DNA of 64,000 bases, taken from positions 3,100,001 to 3,164,000 of the forward strand of contig JAZARR010000266.1 of the NCBI GenBank assembly GCA_037389465.1, in the 5' to 3' direction. The stretch comes from Baylisascaris procyonis. Its lineage: Eukaryota > Nematoda > Chromadorea > Rhabditida > Ascarididae. The position numbers and the translations under genes are program-made. Below, piece after piece: positions 46,142 to 60,400 of this stretch (positions are counted from its first letter, which is position 1; each line of letters begins with the position of its first letter). The notes beneath the pieces are model-generated. The model did not search any database. It was not told the origin of the DNA and saw only the letters and a program-made list of their open reading frames with translations.

Positions 46142-49100
46142 GCCGCGAAACTTTCTTTTAAGTAATCAAGCTTATAAGCTCTTCTGTCGAAGAATCGAAG
46201 TTCAGACATTTGCATAAGACTATAGTGTTCGATGTGGCCGAATCCGGTCTATCCTGTCAAGAAGTGAACTAGGAAAAACAGTTGATTATAACAACAGAAA
46301 AAGCGTTCTCTTCAGCACCACATATAAAAAATCAACAATATTAACAAGGAAACAATTCAGTGCAGTTGCTGTGTTTCATGTCGAATATAAAAGAATCTAG
46401 ACAAAACAGTAACATTACAAAGGCAACATATCACAGCACATACATATGGAATCGGCACACATTGCAAAACTAAACAACACAACCCGTTAAATAAATATTT
46501 GATCATGGAAATTGCTGAAAAAAATCGTCACTTATTCACCACCAAGCAATTCACCTATTCACTCCGCTAAGAGTAAAAGAAACTTATCAAAGTAGCCAGG
46601 AAGATTGTGTTTTTGCACTAAGATAATCTCACCAAGCGGTTCCATAAGGTATCAACTCAAAATAAAATGCGAAAAACAACACTTCAAAAATCGAAGCTGG
46701 GTTATCCTATTGCACCTTGGAATATATGTGGAGAAAACCAGCACATAAAGCGTCATATCCCCCACTGTCCTTCAAAAACGCAAAAGATTCAAATTTATTG
46801 ATGACATTGAAACCCTAAGCCAATGGCAAATGAAGAAAAGGTTTAAAAAGCAGCAAAGCTTTAAGTAGAGGCATAAAAAAGGCAACAAGGAATAGGACTT
46901 CATAATGTTTGTAAATGAAATGTTGGAGAAAGGGAAAAATGTTTGGGAAATTTGTGTTTTTCGTTTCATTATTTGATACCACTGAAAAAATCCCTTTGTT
47001 TCTAGATGAGAAAACGATATTTTCAGATCGAATACGACAAACAACACCACATAACAAAGAGTGAACTGAAAAAAACGATGCAACGGACCAACGTCAACAA
47101 CGCAATCTATAAGCGAGAATAGTGAAACACTGCTGCCACACATCTTCACCAATCATTATAATCGACTGCTCTTTGTTCTTTGTTAGCATATGGTGTAGTC
47201 GATTGTTCGTATATTCGGAGTTCAAATAATTTGAAGGGATCATTGTAAAGTACGATTGACAAAGATCACAATAGAAATTTGAGGATTACATTCGTCGTTG
47301 AGATCACCACACCTTTGCTTCACATAGTCACACCTCCAGTGATAAGAATGGAAACAGCATGATGATTTAACGGCATTGACATAACATATAGATCGCTGAA
47401 TAAAAATATAAACTCTCTATGAAAGCTTTCCACTGAATGAATGCTAATGAGAGACGGAAGTAGTTTTTGATGCTTCAACAATGAAACAATAAAAACATAT
47501 GTGTATTGAATCTATCATAAACGAAGCTGATATAAAATTATATGAAACAATACGGCTCTTCGATTGGGTCATTTATACGCCACATCATGGGCGGAATATT
47601 CGACAACACAGGTCATATTGACTGAGGTAGTAACATCACAAAATTGCAGTTAATGTCGCTATAGATGAAAGAAGTTTAAATTTCATAGCAGAGCGAGAGA
47701 GAATCGAATAGTGATTCATATCTGAGTTTACCTTTGTGAAACTTGTGAAGTGTAAATGAGAAAAATGCCGACACACACCGTCTTAGTGGTTAAGCCATCC
47801 TACAAGTGAAAAAATCTCAACAAATACAATCTTCAGAAAACTTTTTTTTAGCACATTTGGTAAATGATGCAAATTCATTCAATTGGTTTTCGCCGAAAAA
47901 ACGCTTTTTGCATATCTCTACAATTTTGCATCTGCAAAACGCATTACTCTGTCATCATGTCTGCGCGGCTATGTGCATATCTACGTATGTCTAGCAATTT
48001 CACCTTGCAAACTACTTAAATTAAAGCTGTAAAAAGTTCGCACAAATATTCTACATTAAGAGAATGGCTTAATATTCATACCAACATTGATCAGCCGATA
48101 CCAACATTCAATCGACTGATCCATTCAGAAACAAGCCATAGACAGTGAAATATGCATGAAAGTTGGCGTTCATTTTTGCAACCGATCGGAATTTCACCCC
48201 CATCGTCTCACAAAAAAGAATTTCTTTGAACAGAAATGTATCAGTGACCGAACCACCCAAATTATGAAAACCTTATTGCAAACATTTTGCAATTTATTGA
48301 CAGTTGATGCAACTTGCCTGGTAAGTGGAACTGCAAAATCATATATCGAAGCAGCTTGTCTACCACTTACTTGCAGAAAATTCCATCAATCACAATAAGA
48401 AGAACAGAACTAAAGGCATTAAATCAAAACGGTTTGCCTTAAATGTGTCGAGCAGCAAAAAGATCGCAAAAACGGTCATTATATACTAGTGCATTGCAAA
48501 CAACGGAACAAATTATTCAATATGGGAATTTTTCCTCGCTACCATAAGAAGGCAAATGGTGACAAGGATTTTGATCTTACAAGCATCCTTCCAATAGAAT
48601 CTATTCCCCCTCCCTCTCTCTCCCCTAACCACACAGCAAAATCCACGTACGTACTCAAAAATGTTTCCTGACTACAGTTCAGCGTTCACCGCCTCGCTAT
48701 CAGCAGTAAAATGCTGTCTAGAAAGCTTGATGTAAGCTGATCTACAAGATGTCTAGTTGCTGCGGGGCTATAAAGGGTTGTGGAGGGTGAAGTGATCTAA
48801 TACTACTGAATTCGTTTGGAATTCGAGGTCAACAAAATATTCTTAAAATTCGAGTCATACCACATTCCTTCCTGTAAATTTCTTCTTTTCATAAGAATAT
48901 AGGAACCATCTCGAATTAGCATACATATATCAAATCCATCATCTGACGTATTAAAACACTGGATGCGGGAAACTGCTAGCAAATTTGAGATTCAAAAACA
49001 CGCTAAAAGATAAGAAATGAGGGGTTTCTTTGACACACAACTGCCACTGATTTTCTTCGAAATCAACATCCCCTACCTCCATTTCAAGTTCGATTTAAAA

Positions 49101-49462
49101 TTCCCGAAGAACGCAAGCCTTTGTGCCTTCAAATTACTGGTCAGAGAAACATGAAACACTTAGCGTTCCATAAAATAAGCGGAATAAAGCAAATTGAAGT
49201 GAAGCATAAAAGAAACAAATAACACTAAGAAAGAACGCCGAACACGAACGTCATGAGAACAGTCAAAAGATGAGAAATAAAAATTGAAATAAATAATTTT
49301 GAAATTGATTTTGCGATGCACACAACTTTGGTAATGTGTAATTGAAATTCTTCGAAGTCAACGACATGTTGCAATAAAAATCTATACACACGGCCATATG
49401 TGACAAAGAGTGAAAACTTTGTCAACAAGTGATGAGCTTACAATCAGTGATTTTCGGCTTTT

Positions 49463-49557
49463 CCGGCAGATGCCCTAACGATTAGGCTCAGCCATCCAAG
49501 CGTATACCCAAAAATCGGTAGATCGCATGTCTCAGCCCTATCTATGAAAAAAAAAAG
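49463..49557 (+). mobile_element. Possible tRNA-derived SINE fragment
   Basis: TGCCCTAACGATTAGGC resembles the D arm and A box of a tRNA such as tRNA-Arg. A weak B-box-like segment lies about 50 nt on, and the segment ends in a run of ten A. The anticodon arm does not fold well, so the identity is tentative. Confidence 0.3.
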
Positions 49558-50939
49558 CTTTCACTCACCACAGCACATAGCTGTAATTGAAGTTTGACCA
49601 TGCTTAAAGTGAGCATCATCATACGACATACATCAACCAAATATGATAAATGAAATGTTATCGGATTTTGTCGGGTGCAAATTTAAAATTTCTGAGGCAA
49701 GAGTGACAGGTGTAGCACTTTTTTTATAAATCTGAATAATTTAATGATGACGTAAAAGAAGAAATTTCCCCTCTTTACAATGCAAAAAACGATCCACACG
49801 AAGATATCATTTGCGCAAAAATTCCGACCTGCAGAATTATTGCACAATTGATAGTCATTAAATAATGAGATTCATTAATCAAGAAGGACGTTTAGAAATA
49901 ATTTCTATCATTGAGATCAATGTCTCTAGAATATTTCCTTCACCATAGTAAATCTAACTTTAAAGCATTTCAATTTTTTAATGAGAATTATTAGTGATAT
50001 TCTTTTTTGCTCAATTCTATTCTCTTCCTATTCCACTTAGTTCACGAATTATGATACTTTTATTAGAATAGAGCTGTTTATATGAGACATGATATGATAT
50101 GATAGCATGTAGGATAGACCGATCGGCTATAGGTCAAGCTGCAATAGTGCGCTGTGTAGAGCAAATCAAATGAAGTTAAGAGCATATAGGGAAATCAAAC
50201 AACTGCCCAGCATGTATGATGAGGCCAAATTGAGGCAGAATCGGAAAGGTTAAAAGAAATTGATGTGCTCATATTTTCATTCCAGCTTCTAAACTGGTCT
50301 TAAGGCCGATTGGGGCTACGCGTGTCCGTTGGGGCGTGGAAGGGGATCGGCTGATCGTACCCGCGATTCCAGCTATCCTAGTGTTCCTTTGTGTTTGTCA
50401 GCTTGCTGAAAAACTTTGATAAGCTATTCGCCCCTATATCTGTGTCGTCTAGCAGTTTACTCGACCACAGCTCGACAGCGGATGCAGGTCCTCAAGGAGA
50501 CCTGGACGAGTAGTTTACTATAAAATTTCGATTAGAACCCTATGAATTTGTTCGTTTTTTTAATGAAAAATTGACTGATATTAAAAGTGTTATCGATATT
50601 CAATAAATTAAAACCGGATGTGAAGAAGTGAATTTGAATAAGCTATAAAACGATGAGAAAATTAGATCCTTTTTTTTAAAGTTACATCCGTTTTTCACCT
50701 CTCAGCATGAAACGGCGTAATTCTCAGATCTTACAATAGGGGATTAGTGGCATTTTCAAGATGTATGAATGAAAATGGAGAAAACCAATAGTGCAATCTA
50801 AAAGAACACTTCAGTAAACTTCATTTGCCAACACAAATTCATTGTCTAAAGCAATAAAATATCGTGTGACGAAACGCCAGAATATCACACAAATAGAGTA
50901 TAGAAATTAAAAGAATATGAATTAAAAAATAGGACATAA

Positions 50940-51103
50940 TAAAATGAAAAGTGACTGGAAATAATTTTTAAAAATTTAAATAAAATGAAAAGTGACTGGA
51001 AATAATTTTAAAAAATTTAAATAAAATGGAAAGTGACTGAAAATAATTTTAAAAAATTTTAAATAAAATGAAAAGTGACTGGAAATAATTTTAAAAAATT
51101 TAT
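50940..51103 (+). repeat. 41-bp minisatellite, 4 copies
   Basis: The unit ATAAAATGAAAAGTGACTGG plus an AATAATTTTAAAAAATTTAA tail is repeated four times with one to three differences per copy. Confidence 0.92.
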
Positions 51104-51795
51104 TACCTATTCGAAATACAAGTGAATTATCGATAAAACGGAAATCAATTTCTCTTATCTTTATTACCATCTAATAAGGCTTTATACTGTTAAAATTAGG
51201 AAACCGCATAAATCGTACCTTATGCGGAAAACAGTAATTTTCATAACGGCATAGCAGTTCTATTCATGAGTTAATTTTGACTCCTACTATGTATCACCTT
51301 TTAGTGTAAATTATGGTGATATGTTCGTGAAATAATTCTGACAGGGGCAAAAAGATGAGTTCATTTTGAATGGGAATACGCTTATAATTAACTTCAAAAA
51401 CTTTTTTTCACAGCTTCCTTTAATCATCTAATCTCTAAGATATCTGCAGAAGAAATCTTTTATGGTACCTCTTCTCCTGTTCTTTTTGGAGAGAGACTCT
51501 AATAAATGCTGGAGACTTTTTTAATTTTTTCGATTAATCTATCGATTTGAGGAGCAAAAGTTTTGATGAAAAATTAAACAAGTGATCTTAAATAATTTCT
51601 TAAACTCTAATAATATGTTTCAATCGATCATTAGGAATGATGAATGTCGATCGCCCAATATTCAAAATTTTGGCTGCTTATGGTCAATCGTCTTTTTTCC
51701 ACCAGAAATTCTAAATCTCGAATTTCATCCTTACAATTAACATCAGTACAGCTGGATTGCACCATTATCGCCGAGATCAAAACTCACGTTTAATG

Positions 51796-51864
51796 TTTGA
51801 ACAACATCGAAAACTGATCAGTTAATAGTTGCTATTGATTGATCAGTTTTCGATGTTGTTCAAA
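51796..51864. repeat. Perfect 25-bp inverted repeat, 19-nt loop
   Basis: Arm 51796-51820, beginning TTTGAACAACATCG, is exactly the reverse complement of 51840-51864. No internal mismatch. It could be a MITE remnant or the hairpin of a small RNA precursor. Confidence 0.9.
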
Positions 51865-54250
51865 ATTAATAGCACAAATATTACGCATGTTCACATCAAC
51901 CGATAAGCGTTTCAATTTCAAAAGAATTGGTTAAATCTCCAATTTTAAGGCACATAAACACTAAAGGAATCAAAAATGACCCTTGAAGAATAGGAGAATT
52001 GGATAAGGTCTTGAAAATGAATCGTTAACAATCACAGGATGAATGCGATTTTTGAGACTGCATAACCATTTAAGAAGATTGCCCTCAAGAACTTCAAAAT
52101 TATAGGAAAACAGCTTAGACTTGAATCTACTATAACTAATACTATCGATATCAACGCAACGAATACACAATTTTTTTTTAAATCAAAGAATTGGCCAGTG
52201 ACTGTTATAACCACCTGAGGTGTACAGCATCCCACTGATATAAAATGGTGATGTCTTTCTAGATTATAAAAATAAATGTTTACTTTTCAAGGATTTATTA
52301 TCATTTAAAAACTTACTGCATTTGCCTTCGATATTTGCCGGTTAAATGAAAAAATTTTTAAAACAAATGAAGCATATCTTTAAGCAAAAAATTTGCCGAT
52401 TCTTGAAATAGATTGGGATTTGATTTGATAAAAAGGAATTTATTTATTGGGTTATTCGTTTTAATTTCTTACTTTCCATTCACCAAAGATAAAATGCTCT
52501 AATTGCCAATATGGATTTTTTTTTTAAATCCTTAGAGGCACTTCCTTCACAAAAAACCTTTAGAAATCCTGTCGAGACGCTTAAAAACTGTTTTTCACTC
52601 GGTTTAATTCATCTACTAGAGTAGAGACAATCAACCTAGTTGATTGCACTCTTTGCCGATCACGCCCACAACAACTTTAGACAGGATTTTTGGTGGACGA
52701 ATTAAAGGATGTTAGTACATCGACCTACAACGCTGCGTAGCAACAAGTTGATAACATCAACAATGTGGTGCTAATTTACGCATGTACATAATAATGCTTA
52801 ACAATGACATGCAATTACAGGTAGCGAAATGCATTAGCCGAATTTGCAACATACCATACCTGGGTCGACTTGATTGTTCAAGTCGAGTGCTAAGCAACTT
52901 CGAAGAAATGCATTCATTTAACGATTCATTTATCGGTACCACTGTGAACATGATAAAAGAAAAATTGACATAGATTAAGAGATATTCTTATCAATTTCTT
53001 ATCATCAAACATTCGTCGATGAGGGAATCGCGTGGCTGAAATAAATTTCGCGCATTCACAATCTACGCAAAGTCGATTGGAGAGTATCGGGCTTGCTGAT
53101 GGTTGACGGCAGGTGTGGAGGCGGAGAGAGAGCAAAAAGAGCGTTGAACAACGTGTGCATGCTGTGCGGGTGGGGCAAACCGGCTCTTGAATACGGCTGA
53201 CCCGAACGTGTACCTACCGATATTCCACACTGCCGTCACGACATGTATTTAATGCACGAACAACGCCCACCTCACAGCACTTCTAAAGTGACCATTGCCC
53301 AATGAACCGCTGAGCAAAAACCGGCAGACTTCAGTGGAAATGCCGCCCGAGCGTTTTTGATTTATGATATAATTGGGGATCTCATCTCATAATTGAGAGA
53401 TTTTTCGATCTTATTTCAACAATATTATAGGCGATCTTCTCTGAAAATTTTTGATTCTTTTCCAACTTTGCGCCGTTTAAAAATTTTCTTTGAAAAACAC
53501 CATTCCCAAGTACTTTCTGCAATCCACTCCAAACTCTTTTCGGTATATTTATTGCAACAAATCAACGTACTTCATAATTTTATATTTATTAGTTACTTCC
53601 CCTTCCACACTAAACTCCCATGATAAAATAAGTGTTCATTTGTGCAAATGAATGCGAAAGATATGACAAGAAAATACTGAAATTGCTATCAAGAGGAGCA
53701 TAAAGATATCATTCCACCTACCCTTTCCGTTTCACTGGACGGAGAGGGGTATCCATAAATTTCAGGATTTAACTAAAAGAGTTGCAATTAAATGGTTACC
53801 GAAATGGGAATTAAATCCGCCAGCAAGCAGAAGCAATAATTAAAAATCAAACAAGCGCCGTACAAAAACTAATCTACAGGGCAAAACCTCTACTAAGTTT
53901 CGCAACGAAATTGATGAATCGGTAAATTACGTTGTCACTGAATTTCACTGTTTATAAAGTGTTCTCTGGCAGTTAACCAATTAACAGGCTATACCCGTTG
54001 GCTAAAAATAGTGGGCTGCATATTCAAAAAATGACCCGCAGGTTTCTGTCCAAAAAAATAGAGGGCAGCAAATTTCTTCGGAAATCACGGGGAAAATACA
54101 ATGCTTTTATAAGATCCGAAAATAATCGACTTTTGAATGATTGAAATGAGCATTTTCCCTCGATTTGTTCTAAAAATATGCGATATCGCGTCCGTGTGTA
54201 TGCATAGCGTATGTGCTGTCTGCGTGTGCGTCTACCTGTCCATCCAGTAG

Positions 54251-54496
54251 ATGTTTAAAAGGGCTAAAAAATTTACACGCGCTTCACAGCAGTTCGCTTT
54301 TTATTTCACATCGGTTGGGTCGCAAAAAAGCGAATCTTTTACAGATCTGTGTGGTCAATTGGACCATTCAAAATATGAAGGCATTTTCTGCATTATTTAT
54401 TTATCAGCCCACGCCGAATGCAAAAGCGCTATTAAATTCATCGTTCATGAAAATTTATGCTCTTCAACAAATTTTTCAATGGAGAATGGAAGAAAA
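54251..54496 (+). CDS. Possible isolated exon, unrecognised
   Basis: An open frame of 82 codons lies between an acceptor-like CATCCAGTAG and a strong donor GAAAA/GTAAGA, in phase 0 at both ends. It starts MFKRAKKFTRASQQFAF and includes three cysteines. I do not recognise the protein, and no partner exon with matching phase was found nearby. It may be chance. Confidence 0.22.
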
Positions 54497-57400
54497 GTAA
54501 GAACACAAAACTGGCAGTTTAATCCCATTATAAACTAGACGATTTCAACCTCTCGAAATTCCTTTCTGTAAGGCTATTTGTATTGCCTTAATTGTCAACT
54601 TTGTATTAATTCTGGTCCCGGTCATGGATGTGACCGGAACCGGATTTAATTCGGGGCCTTAACTGTATATGTAACACATTTAGGCGCAGAAGATATACTG
54701 TTGTGAAAACAAAGTGAGAAGGAAGTCTAACATACTAGACATCGATACATATTTAACGGTGTTAACAAATTTTAAGTACACCTATAGTCTTGATGACTCA
54801 AGCTGGCCTCTCAGTGAGTGTCTATGCTTTATAACTTTTTCATTTGGGTTGAGAATTCCTTCACTGGGCCCATTTATTAGCATCCCTCATAGAGATGACG
54901 AAACTCATGAGGTCCTAAGCTAGGAAGCACTCGGTCCCAGAAAATGTCTCCGTAGGAGCGAGGAACTTTCTGGGCACATGAGTTCCTGTGTTGAGGGTTC
55001 CACAGTGGGATGGTAGTGAACTTCGAACACTAGTGTGAAGATGTATGTGAACGAAACGAATGCAGACGCAGCGTTGAGGCATTCACTGTTTCTTTCAATA
55101 TACACCTATTCGAACGAAAAAATGATTTGTGAAAAATTTTCCAACGAGTATAGAACAAAACATTCAACAAAAAATAACAGTCGAAGAACCATGCAAAAAT
55201 TTGCAAAGAATAAAAAATAAAAAATAAGACAAATGGCATCATGCCCTCGACATCTTTAAATATGCGATGACGTTTCCGTTACAATCACCAAAAAAGACAG
55301 CCTCCAAACTCTTTACATTCTTGAGGCTATGCCGCCATTAGCTGGTAGCAAAATATTAGAACTTTTATAGAAAAAATCAATAAAAGACCTATTCGATGGT
55401 GTCAAAAGATGATTTCTTCACCTTTGGAATAAAAGCAATAAAATTATTGGTAAGATTCATAAAAATTAAAAAAACTACCTTCCACTGCAGTTGAAAACGC
55501 CGCTGATGTTTATGTGAAGAATTAATGGTGCTGTTAGAGGATGGCGACAGCGCTACCTGGGTAGAAGTGTAGCGCTGCTATGAAAAGGGGTTGTGACACC
55601 GTCGGCGGGCACCATCGGCGGCGAAGTGCGGCGCTGCTTGGAGAGGAGATGGTAGCGCTCAAAGAAAAGGAAGTGGAGACGCTAATCAAGGAAGAGATGC
55701 ACTTCTACATTAAAGCTATTCTACCCGACCAAAAAGACAGCGAAACGTGAAAAGCTGGAGGAAGGGGCAAGGATAGGGATAAAGGGTCCCTTGCGCGAGG
55801 CAATATCAAGAGAATAGCAGCAGCTTGTCCAATGAAGCTTCTTCAACAGTAATTGCCTTCTGTTATGTACAACCAACAAATTTATCAATTACAAAATTCA
55901 TTAACGCCGATTGTGGTTTCATTAAAATGGACTGCGAGATCTACGACGATCTCCAAAGGGGGTGGTTCCCTCAGATCTTACAATGTACATATTTCCTTCT
56001 ACGAGAAAGGGGACTCGCTCACTAGCCGGAAAGTGGGTGAACGACACGGCCAGCTAAAATGTCGCAAAAATGCAAGCTGATCTTGGTGAAAATCCTACTG
56101 CCTTTTTCCTGCTTCCAGAAGCTTGATGATCCTTAGAAAAATTGTGCTTACGTTCGCATTATTTGAATCAAATGGCCCTAAGTCGTAGAACAATTAGAGC
56201 ATTACAGTAGTCACTTTACTGACTCTAAATTCGCCTCATACAACCTCTTCAATAGATAAAAATGCCGAAGAACGAGAAAATAACGAATAGAAATAACAAT
56301 ATAAATTCACCTCCTAGTTTACATAGAACGAATTCCAAATTAATGTATCACGTCCTACCCCACCCCTCCTTACCCCCCAAACCTATGCCACTTGATTTTT
56401 TCCGCTTCTGGAGAGGAGGACTTTCAACTGTTGGGCAATTCTCGAGGAAGGCTATCTCTTATATTCATGGGCTTCTATCGAAAGAAATACGGTAGCCCTG
56501 TTGAAGCGGATTATCTCAATTGCAGCATCGCTTAAAAACATCATATGCCGTCAATTCAAATAAGAAAATCAGATAAGGGATTATGTAAATGACTTCATTA
56601 TGCATTTGCGCTCTTTTCATTCATATGGTATTGCTCAATTCGTTAGGATTCACTCAAATAGTTCAACTTCAATAATTAAATTTGCCATTCTATTGCTAGA
56701 AGCGAAAGGAGAGGAAAGAGAAGAGGGGAGGGGAAATATCGAGAACGTCAAACTCAAAGTGGTTGCTTTCGATTCATATCAATTTATCACATTTCCCTGA
56801 ATCAAGGAATTCCTGAAAAGATATCATCCTCTTCCGAGATCACAAAAAAAACATCCCGATCAAAGAAATAAAGCATCTGTATAAATTTTACAACGTGAAA
56901 ACATTCAAACAGATCGATGAAATATGAAATTTCGCATGATCCAATCAATTTATGCAAATGAGCTCATAAAATAATGAATATATATCATACAACATATTGT
57001 ATTTTCTTACTTATAAACCCTTCTCTTGCCATAACTTTTCCTTCGAATGCTACTTTGATTTTAAACACTATGAACGTAAGTATAAAAGTCCATGGAAGTA
57101 TAAAAGTTTTAAACGGCAAAAACTTCCAGAAGTTATAAATCAAAAGTTAGGATGGATCGCATTAGCTTTTTTCGGGTCCACAGTAACTAAAAGTTAATCA
57201 CTAGAGATCATCTTAAAGTTATAATGGGCAATACAAGAAAAACTTCATGGCACGACCAGTCGGCGACGTGGAACGCAACAAGCAAGTTGCTGAGGCACAG
57301 TGGGTGCATCGTGAATTATGGAAACCAGTTGAAAGGAAATCTCTCTCGGAGACAAAACTTGCACTCGCTTTCTTAGAACATGTTTTTGTCGACTGCGTTG

Positions 57401-60400
57401 CACATAAAAAATTTTCATTGTCAACGACAATTAAATGTATCCTGTTTTACACACATAGATTCGCATTTATGAATGTTCCGTGCAATAGAATGGCACGTTC
57501 CCGCAAATATTGCAAGGGGAGAAGGAAAGGAGGCACCAGTAGAAGAGAATAGCCATCACTATACATCATGCAAAATAATGTCTCAAAGCGACGTAAATGG
57601 TTGATGACTCAAAATTTAGCGAGGAAGGCGTCGGTCTATGCGTATTTTCCAACTTCTTGTAACTGATAAAGAAATCCCTCTTGTACAAGACGCCCAGTGG
57701 TTTTCTCAACAGTAACATAATGAGGTTGTTGCTGACAAATAGTAAATGCGCAGTGACAACACAGATAGCACAGACGGTGCAGTGCCCTACAGCATCATCA
57801 CGAAGGTTACGCACCCTCCTGGAAGCGTAAGCTGCCGGAATATCGAGAACGAATCTGCTCCACAACTTCACTACTACTCTCACACTCAAAACTTAAATCT
57901 ACTTGTGAATAAAATAACGCAAAGCAACATCTAGTGTGCAACGGGCACGCTAGTGTGTGCTCGTGTGAATCTCCTTCGCAATGGTGCATTACTGTGATGC
58001 CTTAGCTTTGTGTACATATGCGTCTGTAGGTGTCTCTCCAGTAGTTTCGACTAGATGGAGCTCGGTAGGTGAAAGGTACATGACGGTGCGACCTCCCCCA
58101 TGGTTCATGTTCGTGCATCAAATTGAAAAGAGCTATGGGCATTTAAAGGTGCCAAAAAATTATATGCATTGATCAGATTTTTATTGTTCACTGTTCGGAT
58201 CATTGAAAGATTGCTCTTTTGTAGACTCACGGCAGCGGTCCGACCACTTAAAATATGTTCTGCATGGGTCATTTATTATCGATAATTCGTGAAAATGGGT
58301 ACTGTTTCCGTCCGAAAAAAAAATATTGATTCTACATTGTCTCATCCATATGTTGCCATCCATTTCCGCCTATAAAATTTTTGCGAAGAATTTCAGTTGA
58401 TAAACTTCCATTTCCAATTTGAAAGCAAATGTTTTTCGAAAACTAATGGGAACCCATCAAAAACAATGCTAACTAAGTTAGCGGTCACTCGGTTCGCACT
58501 TTATTAGTTATGTAATCCTCACTGTTGACCAACGATCAAGTCAGCGATCACTGAATGAAACCATGATGAATATGAAAACTCCTACGGCAATTCTATTGGT
58601 GGTGAAGTGAACTGTACGAACAACTGTATAAACACTGACTCAGTGGATGGAAGAAAGAGGACAAATGGATGCACGGGTGAGCATCGATCGACAATTACTG
58701 TTGTGTGCTTTTACAAATCTGCTTTGCAACAGCGGACTGTGGGGTGCAAGTGCAAAGCAAGAGCTTATGCCCTACGTCATGTCTACGGGCGTGTGTCTGT
58801 CTGTCTGTCTGCTAGGTGCCCTCAACTTAGTAAAGGTAACGAAGCATAGAGTTATGAAATCTCATAAGTACAAAGTAAGCCAGAAGATGATCCCCTATAC
58901 CGTTTTCTACACTGATTCATAAACTTTGGAGGGAGTTATACATGGGCATTTAAACGTGAAGAAATTTACAAAAATTTCATACTAGTGAGATTTTCATACT
59001 TCTTCGGCCCTATTTCTATATCACAACAGTCAGGCCGGAGAAATGCGATTTTTTGATAGAGATTTGCGCGGGTAGGCAGATAATATAAAATATGAAGGTA
59101 TGATTTTCCACATTTTATTCCTCGTTAATAATTAGCGAAATAAGTCCGTTAAACGATCGAAAAGTCAAAACGCATATGAAAAATGTTTCAACTTTTTTGG
59201 CACATTTCTTCACTTACGAAAATTTCAACATATCCCCGACAGATAAGCCCAAGAAAGTGGATTTTAGTGAATTCCCCGAATATGGAATATTAATATAGAT
59301 GAATACCAAAAGCACGACCACAGTGAAGCCAAGTGCACATTTCCACATCTTATGCCATTATCAGTAAAATTATTCAATTCAACTCCACCCACTGCTTTTT
59401 CAACTGAAATATTTGACCCTTGAATATGCGGATTTAATCCGATCCGATCGAGAATAACATAATAAAGTTGACCGAACAGAACAATAACTCGAGACAAGGG
59501 CGCTCTTTTCAATTCAGGACTAACATTAAACAGGTCCAAAATTTAGATAAAAAACTGAGTGAACAGAAAGTGAAATTTAACGTCAGTAAACAGCGAAAGT
59601 ACACTAATTCACAACAGGTTATAAAGTAAATATGAGTGAAAAAGAAGCATAAAAATGCTTGAAAATGAAGAGCAAAAATAAAGCAAAGAGGAGCTTAAAC
59701 TCCCCGAATATATGTTGATAAAATCGAACTCTAGCGATTCCATTCATTAGCGCACACAAAAAATGATAGATGAACCCTTACGAAAAACTTTTCAAAATGT
59801 CACTTTTCTCTTCAATTGTAAAGAATTCGTCTATCGCAGAAACATCGCACACAAAAAAGAAACACCTCCGACAAAGAGTGTGCAGATTTCCGAAGAAATT
59901 TTACGGAAAATTTGCACAACGAATCTGACTCCTCTGATTGAAGTTTTAGGTATTCAGTAACGGTTTAGAAGGCGCACACTTCGACGCTTTTAGAGAAAGT
60001 TATTATTTTCTCGTCAGTCTATGCATGATGTACTGCTTACGCAATATATCATCATCAAACGCAATCTATAGCTGATCTTTCTACACTCCAACTGCAACTC
60101 CGGCACGCTTTCACTGATGCCGAATCTAGAGGATTGTAAGATATGTTGAAAGTGCTAACAAATAATAAGAATTTCGCGGAGAATTATCCTACGGCATTCT
60201 CAAAAAGTATGTTGATTTTCAGCAAGTAATAAACGTCTATGAAAGTACTCCTTAAAGAAAAGTAAATACGCTACTTTTAGACATAAAACTTTCACGAAAT
60301 ATGAAAGTAAGATAATCAATCCAACAATGTGTAGAGACGGGTGTCAAATTTCGACAACAAAAACGTTCAATTCCAGTGGATCTTTTGATAGTAATCGTTG

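Noticed and set aside
45913..46215. Ile-Tyr repeat protein
   Set aside because: It is a translation of the (AT)n microsatellite.
46772..47152. 126-codon minus-strand frame
   Set aside because: Low-complexity, Phe/Leu-rich translation of A-rich DNA with no splice sites or recognisable domain.
59264..59539. 91-codon minus-strand frame
   Set aside because: Moderately protein-like composition but no homology I recognise and no flanking splice model.
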